From the NCBI RefSeq assembly GCF_016598595.1, contig NZ_CP066786.1:1325501-1389500 (forward strand): 64,000 bases of DNA. The letters run 5' to 3'. The number at the start of each line of letters is the position of its first letter. Position 1 is the stretch's first letter. Source of the stretch: Martelella lutilitoris. GTDB taxonomy: Bacteria > Pseudomonadota > Alphaproteobacteria > Rhizobiales > Rhizobiaceae. Shown here piece after piece: positions 54,103 through 64,000 of this stretch. The translations under genes were made by a program, and so were the position numbers. A model generated the notes under the pieces. The model was not told where the DNA came from. It did no database searches and was given only the letters and a program-made list of their open reading frames with translations.

Positions 54103-55254
54103 ATGACGCGCAGCTTCGCCATTTCCTTCGTTCTGCACTGTCTGGTCATCGGCTGGGCAGTGTTTCTGCTCGGCACGCCGCCGTCCATGGAAGTGGCGGA
54201 TGTCGATGCCCTGCCGGTGACGCTGATCCCGGTTCAGGACATCACCCAGGTGCAGGAAGGCGATCAGGACGCGGAGCTTGCCGAGATCGCGGCACCCGTC
54301 CCGACGCGGCGTCAGGACCAGGTGGCCGATGCGCAGAATGTCGGCGAAAACGAGATCGACCTGAACAGGGCGGAACAGGCGACGCCTGACAATGTGGAAC
54401 AGGAGCAGGCGGCGCTGCCGACGCCTTCCGCCGCCGAAACGCCCGAGCCTGCGCCGCAGCAGGACGTCGCGGAGGCCCCGCCGCCTGTACCCGAACCCGC
54501 ACAGCGTCCCGAGCCCACGCCTGAACCGGCGCCCGCGCCGGAGCCCGAGCCTGCACCTGCGCCCGAGCCGACCCCGGCGCCTGAACCCGCGCCGGAGCCG
54601 GAAGCCGTTGAAACGCCCGAGCCCGCACCCGCGCCAACGCCGGAGCCGGCCGAGGCCAGCGCGCCCGAACCGGAGCCCGCTCCGCCAGCCGAGCCGGCAG
54701 AGCCTGAACTGGCCTTCCCGGATCAGGCGCCCCTGCCGACGCGCCGTCCCGCGCAGCCGGCGCTGCGCGAGACCCGCACGGCGCAAGCCCCGCAAACCGA
54801 CAGCCAGACGACGGCTTCCACGGAAACCGACGACTTCAATGTCGACGACATCGCCGCGCTCCTGAACCGCACCGAGGCAACCGGCGGCGGCGCGCGGCGC
54901 ACGGAAACGCCGGCGGCCCTCGGCACGCAGCGCCCCAGCAATTCAGCGCAGCTTTCCCAGAGCGAGCTCGACGCGCTTCGCGGCCAGATCCAGCGCAACT
55001 GGTCGATCCTTGCCGGGCTTGACGGCGCGGAAGGCGTGCGCATACGCATACACATGAAGCTTGATCCATCCGGTGCGATTGTCGGAACGCCAGAGGTGAC
55101 GGCAACCGGCGGCAGCGAGAGCGCGCGGCGCATTCTTGCCGGCGGGGCCCGCCGCGCGGTACTGAAATCCTCGCCCTTCGTCCAACTTCCGCCGGAAAAA
55201 TATGACGCCTGGAGCGAAGTTATCGTGAACTTCGACCCAAGCCAGATGCTTTAA
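54103..55254 (+). CDS. tolA: TolA protein, proline-rich stalk
   Basis: The 383-residue protein has an N-terminal helix (about 4-21) in MTRSFAISFVLHCLVIGWAV, a long Pro/Ala/Glu-rich periplasmic stalk (about 45-225) and a C-terminal TolA/TonB-like domain (about 280-383) with IQRNWSILAGLDGAEGVRIR and the late PPEKYDAWSEVIVNFDPSQ. It spans the periplasm to reach TolB and Pal. The stalk is proline-glutamate rich, in contrast with the helical Lys/Ala stalk of E. coli. It starts at ATG 54103, 9 bases after tolR. Confidence 0.93.
   Translation: MTRSFAISFVLHCLVIGWAVFLLGTPPSMEVADVDALPVTLIPVQDITQVQEGDQDAELAEIAAPVPTRRQDQVADAQNVGENEIDLNRAEQATPDNVEQEQAALPTPSAAETPEPAPQQDVAEAPPPVPEPAQRPEPTPEPAPAPEPEPAPAPEPTPAPEPAPEPEAVETPEPAPAPTPEPAEASAPEPEPAPPAEPAEPELAFPDQAPLPTRRPAQPALRETRTAQAPQTDSQTTASTETDDFNVDDIAALLNRTEATGGGARRTETPAALGTQRPSNSAQLSQSELDALRGQIQRNWSILAGLDGAEGVRIRIHMKLDPSGAIVGTPEVTATGGSESARRILAGGARRAVLKSSPFVQLPPEKYDAWSEVIVNFDPSQML
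54480..54710 (+). repeat. Pro-Glu-Ala codon repeat inside tolA
   Basis: Degenerate tandem repeats of roughly 12-18 bases encode EPAPAPEPEP-like units. This low-complexity tract is prone to length change. It encodes the extended stalk of TolA. Confidence 0.75.
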
Positions 55255-55333
55255 CGGTTAACCGGAGGAAAGCGGAGGGACTAAACCCGCCGCATCAGAC
55301 CGTCGCACTCAACGCTGAAAGGCCTGACCTGTC

Positions 55334-56641
55334 ATGCTCAAACGCTGTCTCGTATTTCTTTCTGTCGCCTGGGCCGGCCTCGGCCTCGCTTTCGTGGCCC
55401 CGGCCTATGCGCTGGTCGAGATCGACATCTCGCGCGGCAATGTCCAGCCGCTGCCGATTGCGATCACCGATTTCATTTCGGATGACGGACTTGGCGCGGA
55501 CATTTCCGGCGTGATCGCCGCGGATCTTCAGCGTTCCGGCCTGTTCAAGCCGGTCGACCGCTCCGCCTTCATCCAGCAGATCAACGATCCGGACCAGACG
55601 CCGCGGTTTCAGGACTGGCAACTGATCAGCGCCGAGGCGCTCGTCGTCGGCCGCGTCACCCGCGAGGCGGATGGCCGCCTGCGCTCCGAATTCCGGCTGT
55701 GGGACACCTATGCCGGCCAGCAGATCATCGGCCAGCAGTTCTATACCCAGCCCGACAACTGGCGCCGCGTTGCCCATATCATCGCCGACTCGATCTACCA
55801 GGCGCTGACGGGCGAACAGGGCTATTTCGACAGCCGCATCGTCTTCGTTTCCGAGAGCGGACCCAAGACGGCGCGCAAGCGCCAGCTCGCGATCATGGAC
55901 CAGGACGGCTACAATGTGCGGATGCTGACCGACGGCCAATACATGGTGCTGACGCCGCGCTTCTCGCCCAACCGGCAGGAAGTCACCTACATGTCCTATG
56001 AGAACGACCAGCCGCGCGTTTATCTGCTGCAGCTGGAGACCGGTCAGCGCGAGGTCGTCGGGAATTTCCCCGGCATGACGTTCGCGCCGCGCTTCTCGCC
56101 CGACGGCCAGCGCATCATCATGAGCCTGCAACAGGACGGCAATGCCAATATCTATACGATGGACCTGAGGACCCGCGCCACGACCCGGCTGACCAGCACG
56201 GCTGCCATCGATACCTCGCCCTCCTATGCGCCCGACGGTAACCAGATCGTGTTCGAGAGCGATCGCGGCGGGCGCCAGCAGCTTTACGTGATGAATGCCG
56301 ACGGTTCGAACCAGCACCGCATCTCGTTCGGCGACGGCAGCTATTCGACGCCGGTCTGGTCGCCGCGCGGCGATCTCATCGCCTTTACCAAGCAATCCGG
56401 GGGCAAGTTCTCCATCGGCGTGATGAAGCCGGACGGCAGCGGCGAGCGCATCCTGACCACCGGCTTCCACAATGAGGGCCCGACCTGGGCGCCGAACGGC
56501 CGCGTGCTGATGTTCTTCCGCCAGAATGCCGGCGAGGGGGGCCCGCACCTTTATTCCATCGACCTGACAGGCTATAACGAACAGCGTATTTCGACGCCTG
56601 ACTTTGCCTCCGATCCGGCCTGGTCGCCGCTTCTCGAATAG
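55334..56641 (+). CDS. tolB: TolB periplasmic beta-propeller protein
   Basis: The 435-residue protein has a signal peptide (about 1-26, ending PAYA-L), an N-terminal TolA-binding domain (about 28-165) with [18 protein letters not shown], and a six-bladed propeller of WD40/TolB repeats. The repeats contain [39 protein letters not shown] and [19 protein letters not shown]. It links Pal to TolA. It begins 79 bases after tolA and is likely part of the same operon. Confidence 0.96.
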   Translation: MLKRCLVFLSVAWAGLGLAFVAPAYALVEIDISRGNVQPLPIAITDFISDDGLGADISGVIAADLQRSGLFKPVDRSAFIQQINDPDQTPRFQDWQLISAEALVVGRVTREADGRLRSEFRLWDTYAGQQIIGQQFYTQPDNWRRVAHIIADSIYQALTGEQGYFDSRIVFVSESGPKTARKRQLAIMDQDGYNVRMLTDGQYMVLTPRFSPNRQEVTYMSYENDQPRVYLLQLETGQREVVGNFPGMTFAPRFSPDGQRIIMSLQQDGNANIYTMDLRTRATTRLTSTAAIDTSPSYAPDGNQIVFESDRGGRQQLYVMNADGSNQHRISFGDGSYSTPVWSPRGDLIAFTKQSGGKFSIGVMKPDGSGERILTTGFHNEGPTWAPNGRVLMFFRQNAGEGGPHLYSIDLTGYNEQRISTPDFASDPAWSPLLE

Positions 56642-56678
56642 CGGCGCCCGAGTTTTTCGACCTCGCATTCACCCTTTG

Positions 56679-56709
56679 TTAACGGTGTTTGTTGAGGGGG
56701 GATTAACGG
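56679..56709 (+). promoter_or_regulatory. Two TTAACGG sites upstream of pal
   Basis: TTAACGG occurs at 56679-56685 and 56703-56709 as direct repeats 24 bases apart, in the 209-base gap before pal. TTAAC is the half-site of the alphaproteobacterial cell-cycle regulator CtrA, but the normal TTAA-N7-TTAA spacing is absent. A promoter for pal may lie here. Confidence 0.3.
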
Positions 56710-56850
56710 CGATTTGATAGGTCATTTCGTCAATGTCGGCAGGTGCGCAAGACGCGATCAGCGCACGGCCGTCACGTTAGAAAAAAACGCGTATCTGGTC
56801 CGGCCGAAGGGTGCTGGACTTTTGATTGGAACGCTTGAAGGAGAGCGGTA

Positions 56851-57393
56851 ATGAGCCGAGCCACGCTTGGAGTTGAAGGCCTTTCCAGGAAAAGGGCGAT
56901 GAGGCCTGCTATCGTCGCGCTCTGCGCGGTCATGGCGCTTGGCCTTGCCGGCTGCGCATCCAAGCAGGACAACCTGCCGGGCAGCGGCCAGGGCATGGCG
57001 GGCGCCAATGCGGGCGTCGCCTCTCCGGGCAGCGTCCAGGATTTCGACCTCAATGTCGGCGATACGGTCTATTTCGAGACCGATTCGGCCGCGATCACGC
57101 CGATCGCCGCGCAGACTCTCGACAAGCAGGCCCAGTGGCTGCAGCGCTACACCAGCTATGCCATCCGCGTCGAAGGCCATGCCGACGAGCGCGGCACGCG
57201 CGAATACAATCTGGCGCTCGGCGCCCGCCGCGCCACGGCCACCAAGAACTACCTCGTCTCGCGCGGCATTCCGGCCAACCGGATCTCGACGATCTCCTAC
57301 GGCAAGGAACGCCCCGTCGCCGTCTGCGACAACATCTCCTGCTGGTCGCAGAACCGCCGCACGGTGACCGTGCTCAAGGGCGCGGGAAGCTGA
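56851..57393 (+). CDS. pal: Pal peptidoglycan-associated lipoprotein
   Basis: The 180-residue product has a long N-terminal extension (1-17) before the lipoprotein signal, whose lipobox LAGC puts the lipidated cysteine at C35. The OmpA-like domain (about 75-178) binds peptidoglycan, with VEGHADERGTREYNLALGAR and the NRISTISYGKERPV segment. It anchors the outer membrane to the wall and is the target of TolB. AAGGAGAG precedes ATG 56851. A downstream ATG at 56899 (MRPAIVALCA) could be the true start, since it sits directly at the signal peptide. Confidence 0.95.
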   Translation: MSRATLGVEGLSRKRAMRPAIVALCAVMALGLAGCASKQDNLPGSGQGMAGANAGVASPGSVQDFDLNVGDTVYFETDSAAITPIAAQTLDKQAQWLQRYTSYAIRVEGHADERGTREYNLALGARRATATKNYLVSRGIPANRISTISYGKERPVAVCDNISCWSQNRRTVTVLKGAGS

Positions 57394-57412
57394 TCGGGAC
57401 TGAAAGATGAAG

Positions 57413-57440
57413 AAAAAACCGGCCTTGGGCCGGTTTTTTT
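57413..57440 (+). terminator. Rho-independent terminator after pal
   Basis: AACCGGCC and GGCCGGTT form a perfect stem with a 3-base TTG loop, followed by a run of T to 57440 and preceded by a run of A (57413-57418), so it could also work leftward. It separates pal from cpoB, which therefore needs its own promoter. Confidence 0.88.
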
Positions 57441-57553
57441 GTGTCCGCAGTGCATGAAAATGCGTTTTGATCTAAATATGGCCGAAAACGGCATGTCGGT
57501 GAACATGCAGGTCTGTTTTACTGGTTTCAGGGACAGTTTTTGGGAAAGGGATC

Positions 57554-58372
57554 ATGAGAAAAGCAATTTTGTGTCTGCTGGCAGGCTCCGCCGTCCTCGG
57601 CATGCAGGCAAGCGCCTCGGCCGCCGGCCTGTCGCTGTTTCCGGCAACCGGCGGCGGACAAGGACAAGTGGTTCAGGTTCAGGCAACCGACCCGGCCATG
57701 CGGATCATGCAGCTTGAGGAGCAGGTCAGGAACCTCAACGGCCAGGTCGAGGACCTGAGCTTCCAGCTGCTGCAGATGGAAGAGCGGATCCGAAAATTGC
57801 AGGAGGATATGGAATTCCGCCTGCAGGATCTGGAAAGCGGCATGGCCGCGCCGCCTTCATCCGGCAGCGGACTGGACAGTGAAACGGCGTCGATCGACAA
57901 CCTTCCGCCGATGCCCGACAGCGCCATGAATGACGCCACCATGCCCGGCGAGGTCTCGCCCGACCTTCCGGAGGGCGCGGAAGGCGGCGGCGATGATGCC
58001 GCCTTCTACAATGTCGCCTACAACCTCATCCTTTCGGGCGACTATCAGCAGGCCGAGGATGCCTTCGGCGAATTCGTGCTGAGCTATCCGAACAGTCCGC
58101 TCATTCCCGATGCGAGCTTTTGGCTCGGCGAATCGATGCTGGCGCAGCAGAAATTCAACGAAGCCGCCAAGACCTTCCTGAACGCCTACAAGGCCTATGG
58201 CACATCCGACAAGGCGCCGGAAATGCTGCTGAAGCTCGGCCAGTCGCTGGCCGGCATGGACAACAAGGACGCCGCCTGCGCTACTTTCGCCGAAGTGCCC
58301 GTACGCTATCCGGACGCCGCTCGCGCGGTTCTCGACAAGGCGAGCGCGGAACTGACGGCCAACGGATGTTGA
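57554..58372 (+). CDS. cpoB: CpoB (YbgF) Tol-Pal coordinator
   Basis: The 272-residue exported protein has a signal peptide (1-24, ending SASA-A), a coiled-coil trimerisation helix (about 50-95: RIMQLEEQVRNLNGQVEDLS) and a C-terminal TPR domain (about 150-270) with NVAYNLILSGDYQQAEDAFG and SFWLGESMLAQQKFNEAAKT. CpoB couples peptidoglycan synthesis to Tol action during division. Its stop overlaps the tilS start by 7 bases. Confidence 0.94.
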   Translation: MRKAILCLLAGSAVLGMQASASAAGLSLFPATGGGQGQVVQVQATDPAMRIMQLEEQVRNLNGQVEDLSFQLLQMEERIRKLQEDMEFRLQDLESGMAAPPSSGSGLDSETASIDNLPPMPDSAMNDATMPGEVSPDLPEGAEGGGDDAAFYNVAYNLILSGDYQQAEDAFGEFVLSYPNSPLIPDASFWLGESMLAQQKFNEAAKTFLNAYKAYGTSDKAPEMLLKLGQSLAGMDNKDAACATFAEVPVRYPDAARAVLDKASAELTANGC

Positions 58373-59688
58373 CGCCGGCGCCCGCCGCCGTTTCCTCCAA
58401 TGCCTGCGCGGTTGAGGCCGTTGCACGGCAATTCCTGCTTTCGCTCAAGAAAGACTGTCATCTCCTCGTCGCTGTTTCCGGCGGCGGCGATTCGATCGGC
58501 CTGCTGACGGCGCTTGACGAGGCCCGGCGCGCTTCCGGAAGGGAGGATGTCAGGCTTTCGGCCGCGACCGTCGACCATGCCCTGCGCGCAGCAGCGGCCG
58601 AAGAGGCCGCCTGGGTCGAAACCTTCTGCGCCGCCCGCGGCATTGCCCACGCCACATTGCGCTGGACGGGCGAGAAGCCCGCATCCGGCCTGATGGCAGC
58701 CGCCCGCGACGCCCGCTACCGGCTGCTCGCCGGAGAGGCGAAGCGTCTCGGCGCCCACGCCATCGCGCTTGCCCATACGATGGAGGATCAGGCCGAGACC
58801 CTTGCCATGCGCCGCGCGCGCAACGGGTCCGCTCTTGCGAGCGGCATGGCCGAGAGGACGCTGGTCGATGCCGCGATTTGGGTCGTGCGCCCGTTTCTAC
58901 GGGTCCGGCGCGGGACGATCCGGGCGTTTCTCGATGGGCGCGGCCTTTGCTGGATCGACGATCCGAGCAATGAAGACGCGCGCTTCGAACGCGTGCGCGT
59001 TCGCCGCATGGTGCGAGACCGGGTCGAGGCCCTGGCGGGCGAGGCGGAAAGCGCCGCGCGGGTGCGCCGGGCTCTGTCTCAGGAGGCTGCGAGCCTCTTC
59101 GCTTCGGCCGCCACGCTCCGCGAGGGCGTCCTTGCCGAACTCGATGCGCGCCTTCTGACAGACGCACCGGCGCCGGCGCGCTACCTTCTCAACCTGCTCA
59201 TTCCCGTTCTCGGCGGCCTGGCCTATGGGCCTGGCGGCGCGGCGCTCGAGCGGGCCATGGCGTTGTGTGCGGGCCCGCACGGCGCACGCATGACCGCCGG
59301 GCGCTGCCTGCTCGAAAAGCACCGTGACGCGCTGTTCGTCGTGCGCGAGGGGCGGGACCTCGGGCAAAACGAGATCCCGCCGGGCCGGTCCGTTATCTGG
59401 GACGGGCGTTTTCGCATTGAAAACCGCTCGAGCGAAACGCTGCGCGTTGCCCCTGCCGGCGTTGATGCGGCAAGCTCCGGCGCGGAAGCTTTCCTGCCGC
59501 GCCGCCTCGCGCGGCTTGCCGGGAAGGTTCGTCCCGCCCTGCCGCCGTTCGAAGTCGTTTCCTGTACGCCGTTCCTGGCGCCGTTCGACCGCTTCCTGCC
59601 GGGTTTCGAACTTGCGCTCGCCAATGCGATAGCGGCGGCTTTCGCCCGTCCGGCCTATCCCGATCCGGCCCCGGCCTATTTGCGGTGA
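58366..59688 (+). CDS. tilS: tRNA(Ile)-lysidine synthase
   Basis: The 440-residue PP-loop ATPase modifies the CAU anticodon of a minor tRNA-Ile with lysine so that it reads AUA. The ATP-binding SGGGDS is at 38-43, and the conserved MAAARDARYRLLAGEAKRLG and IALAHTMEDQAETLAMRRAR follow (about 105-150). The start at ATG 58366 overlaps the end of cpoB. Placement between cpoB and ftsH is typical of the order. Confidence 0.94.
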   Translation: MLTPAPAAVSSNACAVEAVARQFLLSLKKDCHLLVAVSGGGDSIGLLTALDEARRASGREDVRLSAATVDHALRAAAAEEAAWVETFCAARGIAHATLRWTGEKPASGLMAAARDARYRLLAGEAKRLGAHAIALAHTMEDQAETLAMRRARNGSALASGMAERTLVDAAIWVVRPFLRVRRGTIRAFLDGRGLCWIDDPSNEDARFERVRVRRMVRDRVEALAGEAESAARVRRALSQEAASLFASAATLREGVLAELDARLLTDAPAPARYLLNLLIPVLGGLAYGPGGAALERAMALCAGPHGARMTAGRCLLEKHRDALFVVREGRDLGQNEIPPGRSVIWDGRFRIENRSSETLRVAPAGVDAASSGAEAFLPRRLARLAGKVRPALPPFEVVSCTPFLAPFDRFLPGFELALANAIAAAFARPAYPDPAPAYLR

Positions 59689-59798
59689 GAAAATGAATCT
59701 TGGGACCGGCTTGTCTTGGCAAGACATGGCACGGACCCTATGTTAGGCGTAATTCAGCGGCATTGTGACGTGCCGGAAATATGATTTCGGGGAGTTTA

Positions 59799-61745
<1,947 letters not shown>

Positions 61746-61752
61746 GAAGCTG

Positions 61753-61780
61753 AACCGCCGGCAGCCCCGGCGGTTTTTCT
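61753..61780 (+). terminator. Rho-independent terminator after ftsH
   Basis: AACCGCCGG (61753-61761) and CCGGCGGTT (61767-61775) form a perfect 9-base stem with a 5-base loop, followed by TTTCTTTC. It ends the tilS-ftsH transcript before glmM. Confidence 0.88.
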
Positions 61781-61991
61781 TTCTGCGCATCGAACTCTGA
61801 CCCAGGAATGCCTGCATCCACGCAATCTCACAGAAGGCGGACGTTCCGCGCTGCACGTTCCGGTAACGTCGTGTTAGCGTTGTTGACGTTATTTTATGTG
61901 CCTTGAGGCGGGTTTTCTGCCAATAGGACGCTGGAACACGCCCGGCAGAGACATGACGGTTGCCCCTGCGGCGGCCCAGACGAGGAACGAC

Positions 61992-63350
61992 ATGGCACGC
62001 AAGTATTTCGGAACCGACGGTATTCGGGGACAGTCCAACACCTTCCCGATGACGCCCGATCTCGCCATGCGGGTCGGGATTGCGGTCGGCACGATCTTCC
62101 GCCGCAACGACCATGCCCGCCGCGTTGTGATCGGCAAGGACACGCGGCTTTCGGGCTACATGCTGGAAAACGCGCTGGTCGCGGGCTTTACCGCCGCCGG
62201 GCTCAATGTCTACCTGCTGGGCCCGATCCCGACGCCGGCCGTCGCCATGCTGACGCGCTCGCTGAGGGCCGATGTCGGCGTCATGATCTCCGCCTCGCAC
62301 AATCCCTATGCCGACAACGGCATCAAGCTTTTCGGTCCCGACGGCTATAAGATGTCGGACGAGATCGAGGCCCGGATCGAGGCGCTGGTCGATCGCGACG
62401 ATTTCTATTCCCAGCTTGCCCGTTCCAACGAGATCGGCCGCGCCAGCCGCGTCGAGGGCGACATCTACCGCTATATCGAATTCGTCAAGCGCACGCTTCC
62501 CCGGGATGTGACGCTGCACGGTCTGCGCGTCGTCGTCGACTGCGCCAACGGCGCGGCCTACAAGGCGGCGCCGACGGCGCTCTGGGAACTCGGCGCCGAC
62601 GTGGTGACGATCGGGGCGGAGCCGAACGGCCTCAACATCAACAAGGAATGCGGCTCGACCTATCCGAAGACGCTGCAGGCCAAGGTGCATGAGGTGCGCG
62701 CCGATATCGGCATCGCGCTCGATGGCGATGCCGACCGGGTGATCATCGTCGACGAGAAGGGCAACATCATCGATGGCGACCAGCTGATGGCCGTGATCGT
62801 CGGCAACCTTGCCGATGACGGCGAACTCAAGGGCAATGGCCTGGTCGCGACCGTGATGTCCAATCTCGGTTTAGAGCGCCACCTGAACGCCAGGGGGCTG
62901 GAACTCGCACGCACGAAGGTCGGAGACCGCTACGTGGTGGAATACATGCGCAAACATGGCCACAATGTCGGCGGCGAACAGTCCGGCCATATCGTGCTCT
63001 CCGACTTCGGCACGACCGGCGACGGCCTCGTGGCCGCGCTGCAGATCCTTGCCGCCGTCAAGCGGGCGGACAAGCCCGTCAGCGAGGTTTGCCGCAAGTT
63101 CGAACCGGTGCCGCAGCTTCTGCGCAATGTCCGCATCGCGGCGGGCGCGGTGCCGCTGGAGGACGGCAACGTCAAACAGGCGATCGCCGATGCCGAGGCG
63201 GAGCTGAAGGGTCGCGGACGCCTCGTCATCCGCCCGTCAGGCACCGAGCCGCTGATCCGCGTCATGGCGGAGGGCGACGATCCGGCGCAGGTCGAGCGCG
63301 TCGTCTCCGGCCTGATCGATGTGATCGCCAACGTGCGCGACGCGGCCTGA
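61992..63350 (+). CDS. glmM: Phosphoglucosamine mutase
   Basis: The 452-residue enzyme converts glucosamine-6-phosphate to glucosamine-1-phosphate for UDP-GlcNAc, the precursor of wall and lipid A. The phosphoserine is S102 in [15 protein letters not shown]. The magnesium loop DGDADR lies at about 242-247, the sugar-specificity GGEQSGH at about 325-331, and the phosphate-binding [12 protein letters not shown] near the end. I start at ATG 61992 ([13 protein letters not shown]). It has its own promoter, given the terminator at 61753. Confidence 0.97.
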   Translation: MARKYFGTDGIRGQSNTFPMTPDLAMRVGIAVGTIFRRNDHARRVVIGKDTRLSGYMLENALVAGFTAAGLNVYLLGPIPTPAVAMLTRSLRADVGVMISASHNPYADNGIKLFGPDGYKMSDEIEARIEALVDRDDFYSQLARSNEIGRASRVEGDIYRYIEFVKRTLPRDVTLHGLRVVVDCANGAAYKAAPTALWELGADVVTIGAEPNGLNINKECGSTYPKTLQAKVHEVRADIGIALDGDADRVIIVDEKGNIIDGDQLMAVIVGNLADDGELKGNGLVATVMSNLGLERHLNARGLELARTKVGDRYVVEYMRKHGHNVGGEQSGHIVLSDFGTTGDGLVAALQILAAVKRADKPVSEVCRKFEPVPQLLRNVRIAAGAVPLEDGNVKQAIADAEAELKGRGRLVIRPSGTEPLIRVMAEGDDPAQVERVVSGLIDVIANVRDAA

Positions 63351-63574
63351 GGCCATCCGAAAGACCGGACTTCTCACGATCTGAACGCGGGCGCGGCGAC
63401 TGGCGCGTTATATCCCGCGGTCTGGTGCATCCACCGAAGTGGCGGCGCCCTCAGGCATATTCTCTTCGGTTCTCTTGCCGGTTCGGTCGTGGCCGGACGA
63501 ATCTGGCCATATTCCTGTTGCAGGATCACCCGGCGCTACGGCGTTTCTGGGTTTTTAGGCAGGAGGACTGGCAG

Positions 63575-64000
63575 ATGTCTGTGGCAGCTTTGATTGTGGT
63601 GACCATTCTCGGCTGCGATGACAGCCTGACCCGGTGCCAGTATATCGATACCGCGCCGGATACCTATGAAAGCGTCGCTCTGTGCGACGAGGCGCTGGAG
63701 CGCGATCTCAGCCACTACAAATATTCCGAATATGCGAGCGTCATCGGAGTTTGCCGGTCCGAGGATGAGCCGATTGAAACGGCGCTCGGCGGCATGGCCG
63801 TGACAGGGATACCCGAAGAGCAGACAAGGCTTGCTGCCGGACCGCAGCCCGGGAATGACGGCCACGTGCCGGAGCATGGAAACAGGTTGCTGATCCTCGC
63901 AGACGGGGCTCTGGACAAGGCCGTTTCCGTTCTGCCAGACAAGGCGCAGGTCCGGGCCGTGCTCGTCGCGCCCGTCGACGCCGTGAAGGACGGCTATGCC
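63575..64000 (+). CDS. Unknown protein, truncated by the window end
   Basis: A frame starts at ATG 63575 behind AGGAGGA (63561-63567) and runs open for at least 142 codons to the edge. The N-terminus MSVAALIVVTILGCDDSLTR, with further cysteines (RCQYID, ALCDEAL, GVCRSED), is a small-molecule or surface-type pattern. The first 14 residues are hydrophobic but begin without positive charge, so export is uncertain. The middle is acidic with GGMAVTGIPEEQTRLAAGPQ. It may continue well past the window. I recognise no family. Confidence 0.7.
   Translation, partial: MSVAALIVVTILGCDDSLTRCQYIDTAPDTYESVALCDEALERDLSHYKYSEYASVIGVCRSEDEPIETALGGMAVTGIPEEQTRLAAGPQPGNDGHVPEHGNRLLILADGALDKAVSVLPDKAQVRAVLVAPVDAVKDGYA

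Noticed and set aside
52894-54795. 633-codon open frame opposite tolQ, tolR and tolA
   Set aside because: Arg/Gly-rich shadow of three conserved genes, with no recognisable domain.

Overview
The window is GC-rich, densely packed chromosomal DNA from an alphaproteobacterium, most likely a member of the Rhizobiales (Hyphomicrobiales). The lineage call rests on gene content and order: ctaC-ctaD-ctaB-small cox protein-ctaG-ctaE followed by DUF983, SURF1, ispH, thrB and rnhA; tldD and an IalB-type protein divergent from ctaC; ybgC-tolQRAB-pal-cpoB-tilS-ftsH-glmM; bioMNY; sqdBDC; two BA14K-domain proteins; and an intergenic palindromic repeat of a type I associate with rhizobial genomes. The genus cannot be fixed from the sequence. 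I see no rRNA, tRNA, CRISPR array, transposase or phage gene, so this is core chromosome with a few accessory patches.

Layout. 1-3.2 kb: the start of an unknown leftward gene, a thioesterase, a YceI/cytochrome b561/YceI operon and two overlapping small membrane-protein genes. 3.2-6.1 kb: lepA, a 43-residue cysteine-containing protein and an unrecognised exported protein. 6.1-8.5 kb: an XRE-cupin regulator, a GNAT acetyltransferase and an acetylpolyamine amidohydrolase, which look like an acylated-amine or polyamine module. The regulator has a palindrome across its start codon and may be leaderless. 8.5-9.9 kb: two BA14K proteins sharing an upstream motif. 9.9-15.3 kb (leftward): an RlmD-type methyltransferase, tlyA, dxs, pirin and xseB. 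15.6-25.9 kb: a thioesterase, bioMNY, a YcaQ-like glycosylase, aroC, a histidine phosphatase, fabI, pdxH, a UPF0303 protein, a GNAT, tldD and ialB.

26.3-36.5 kb is a long rightward run for the aa3-type cytochrome c oxidase and its assembly, with a mismatch glycosylase gene, ispH, thrB, rnhA and a Dabb protein attached. It has a FixK/FNR-like palindrome just before ctaC, a hairpin terminator between ctaD and ctaB and another after ctaE. The small acetyltransferase gene after the second terminator seems to lack any ATG, GTG or TTG start.

36.5-48.1 kb: an unrecognised membrane protein, a 1-Cys peroxiredoxin, a stand-alone DsbD-type N-terminal domain protein, YqgE, a zinc-ribbon metallopeptidase, a large membrane GGDEF/EAL protein whose catalytic motifs are degenerate, a RimJ-type acetyltransferase, an M16 peptidase, thrC and a lipoprotein. 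48.1-51.9 kb: sqdB-sqdD-sqdC for sulfoquinovosyl diacylglycerol, followed by a HAD phosphatase. 52.1-63.4 kb: the Tol-Pal operon, then tilS, ftsH and glmM. The window ends inside an unrecognised small-protein gene.

The most unusual points are the start-overlapping palindrome of the XRE-cupin gene, the apparent AUC start at 31720, the FixK-like site at ctaC, the doubly degenerate GGDEF/EAL protein, the palindromic repeat that supplies the dxs stop codon, and several small unannotatable genes. No clearly new defence or secretion system is present.
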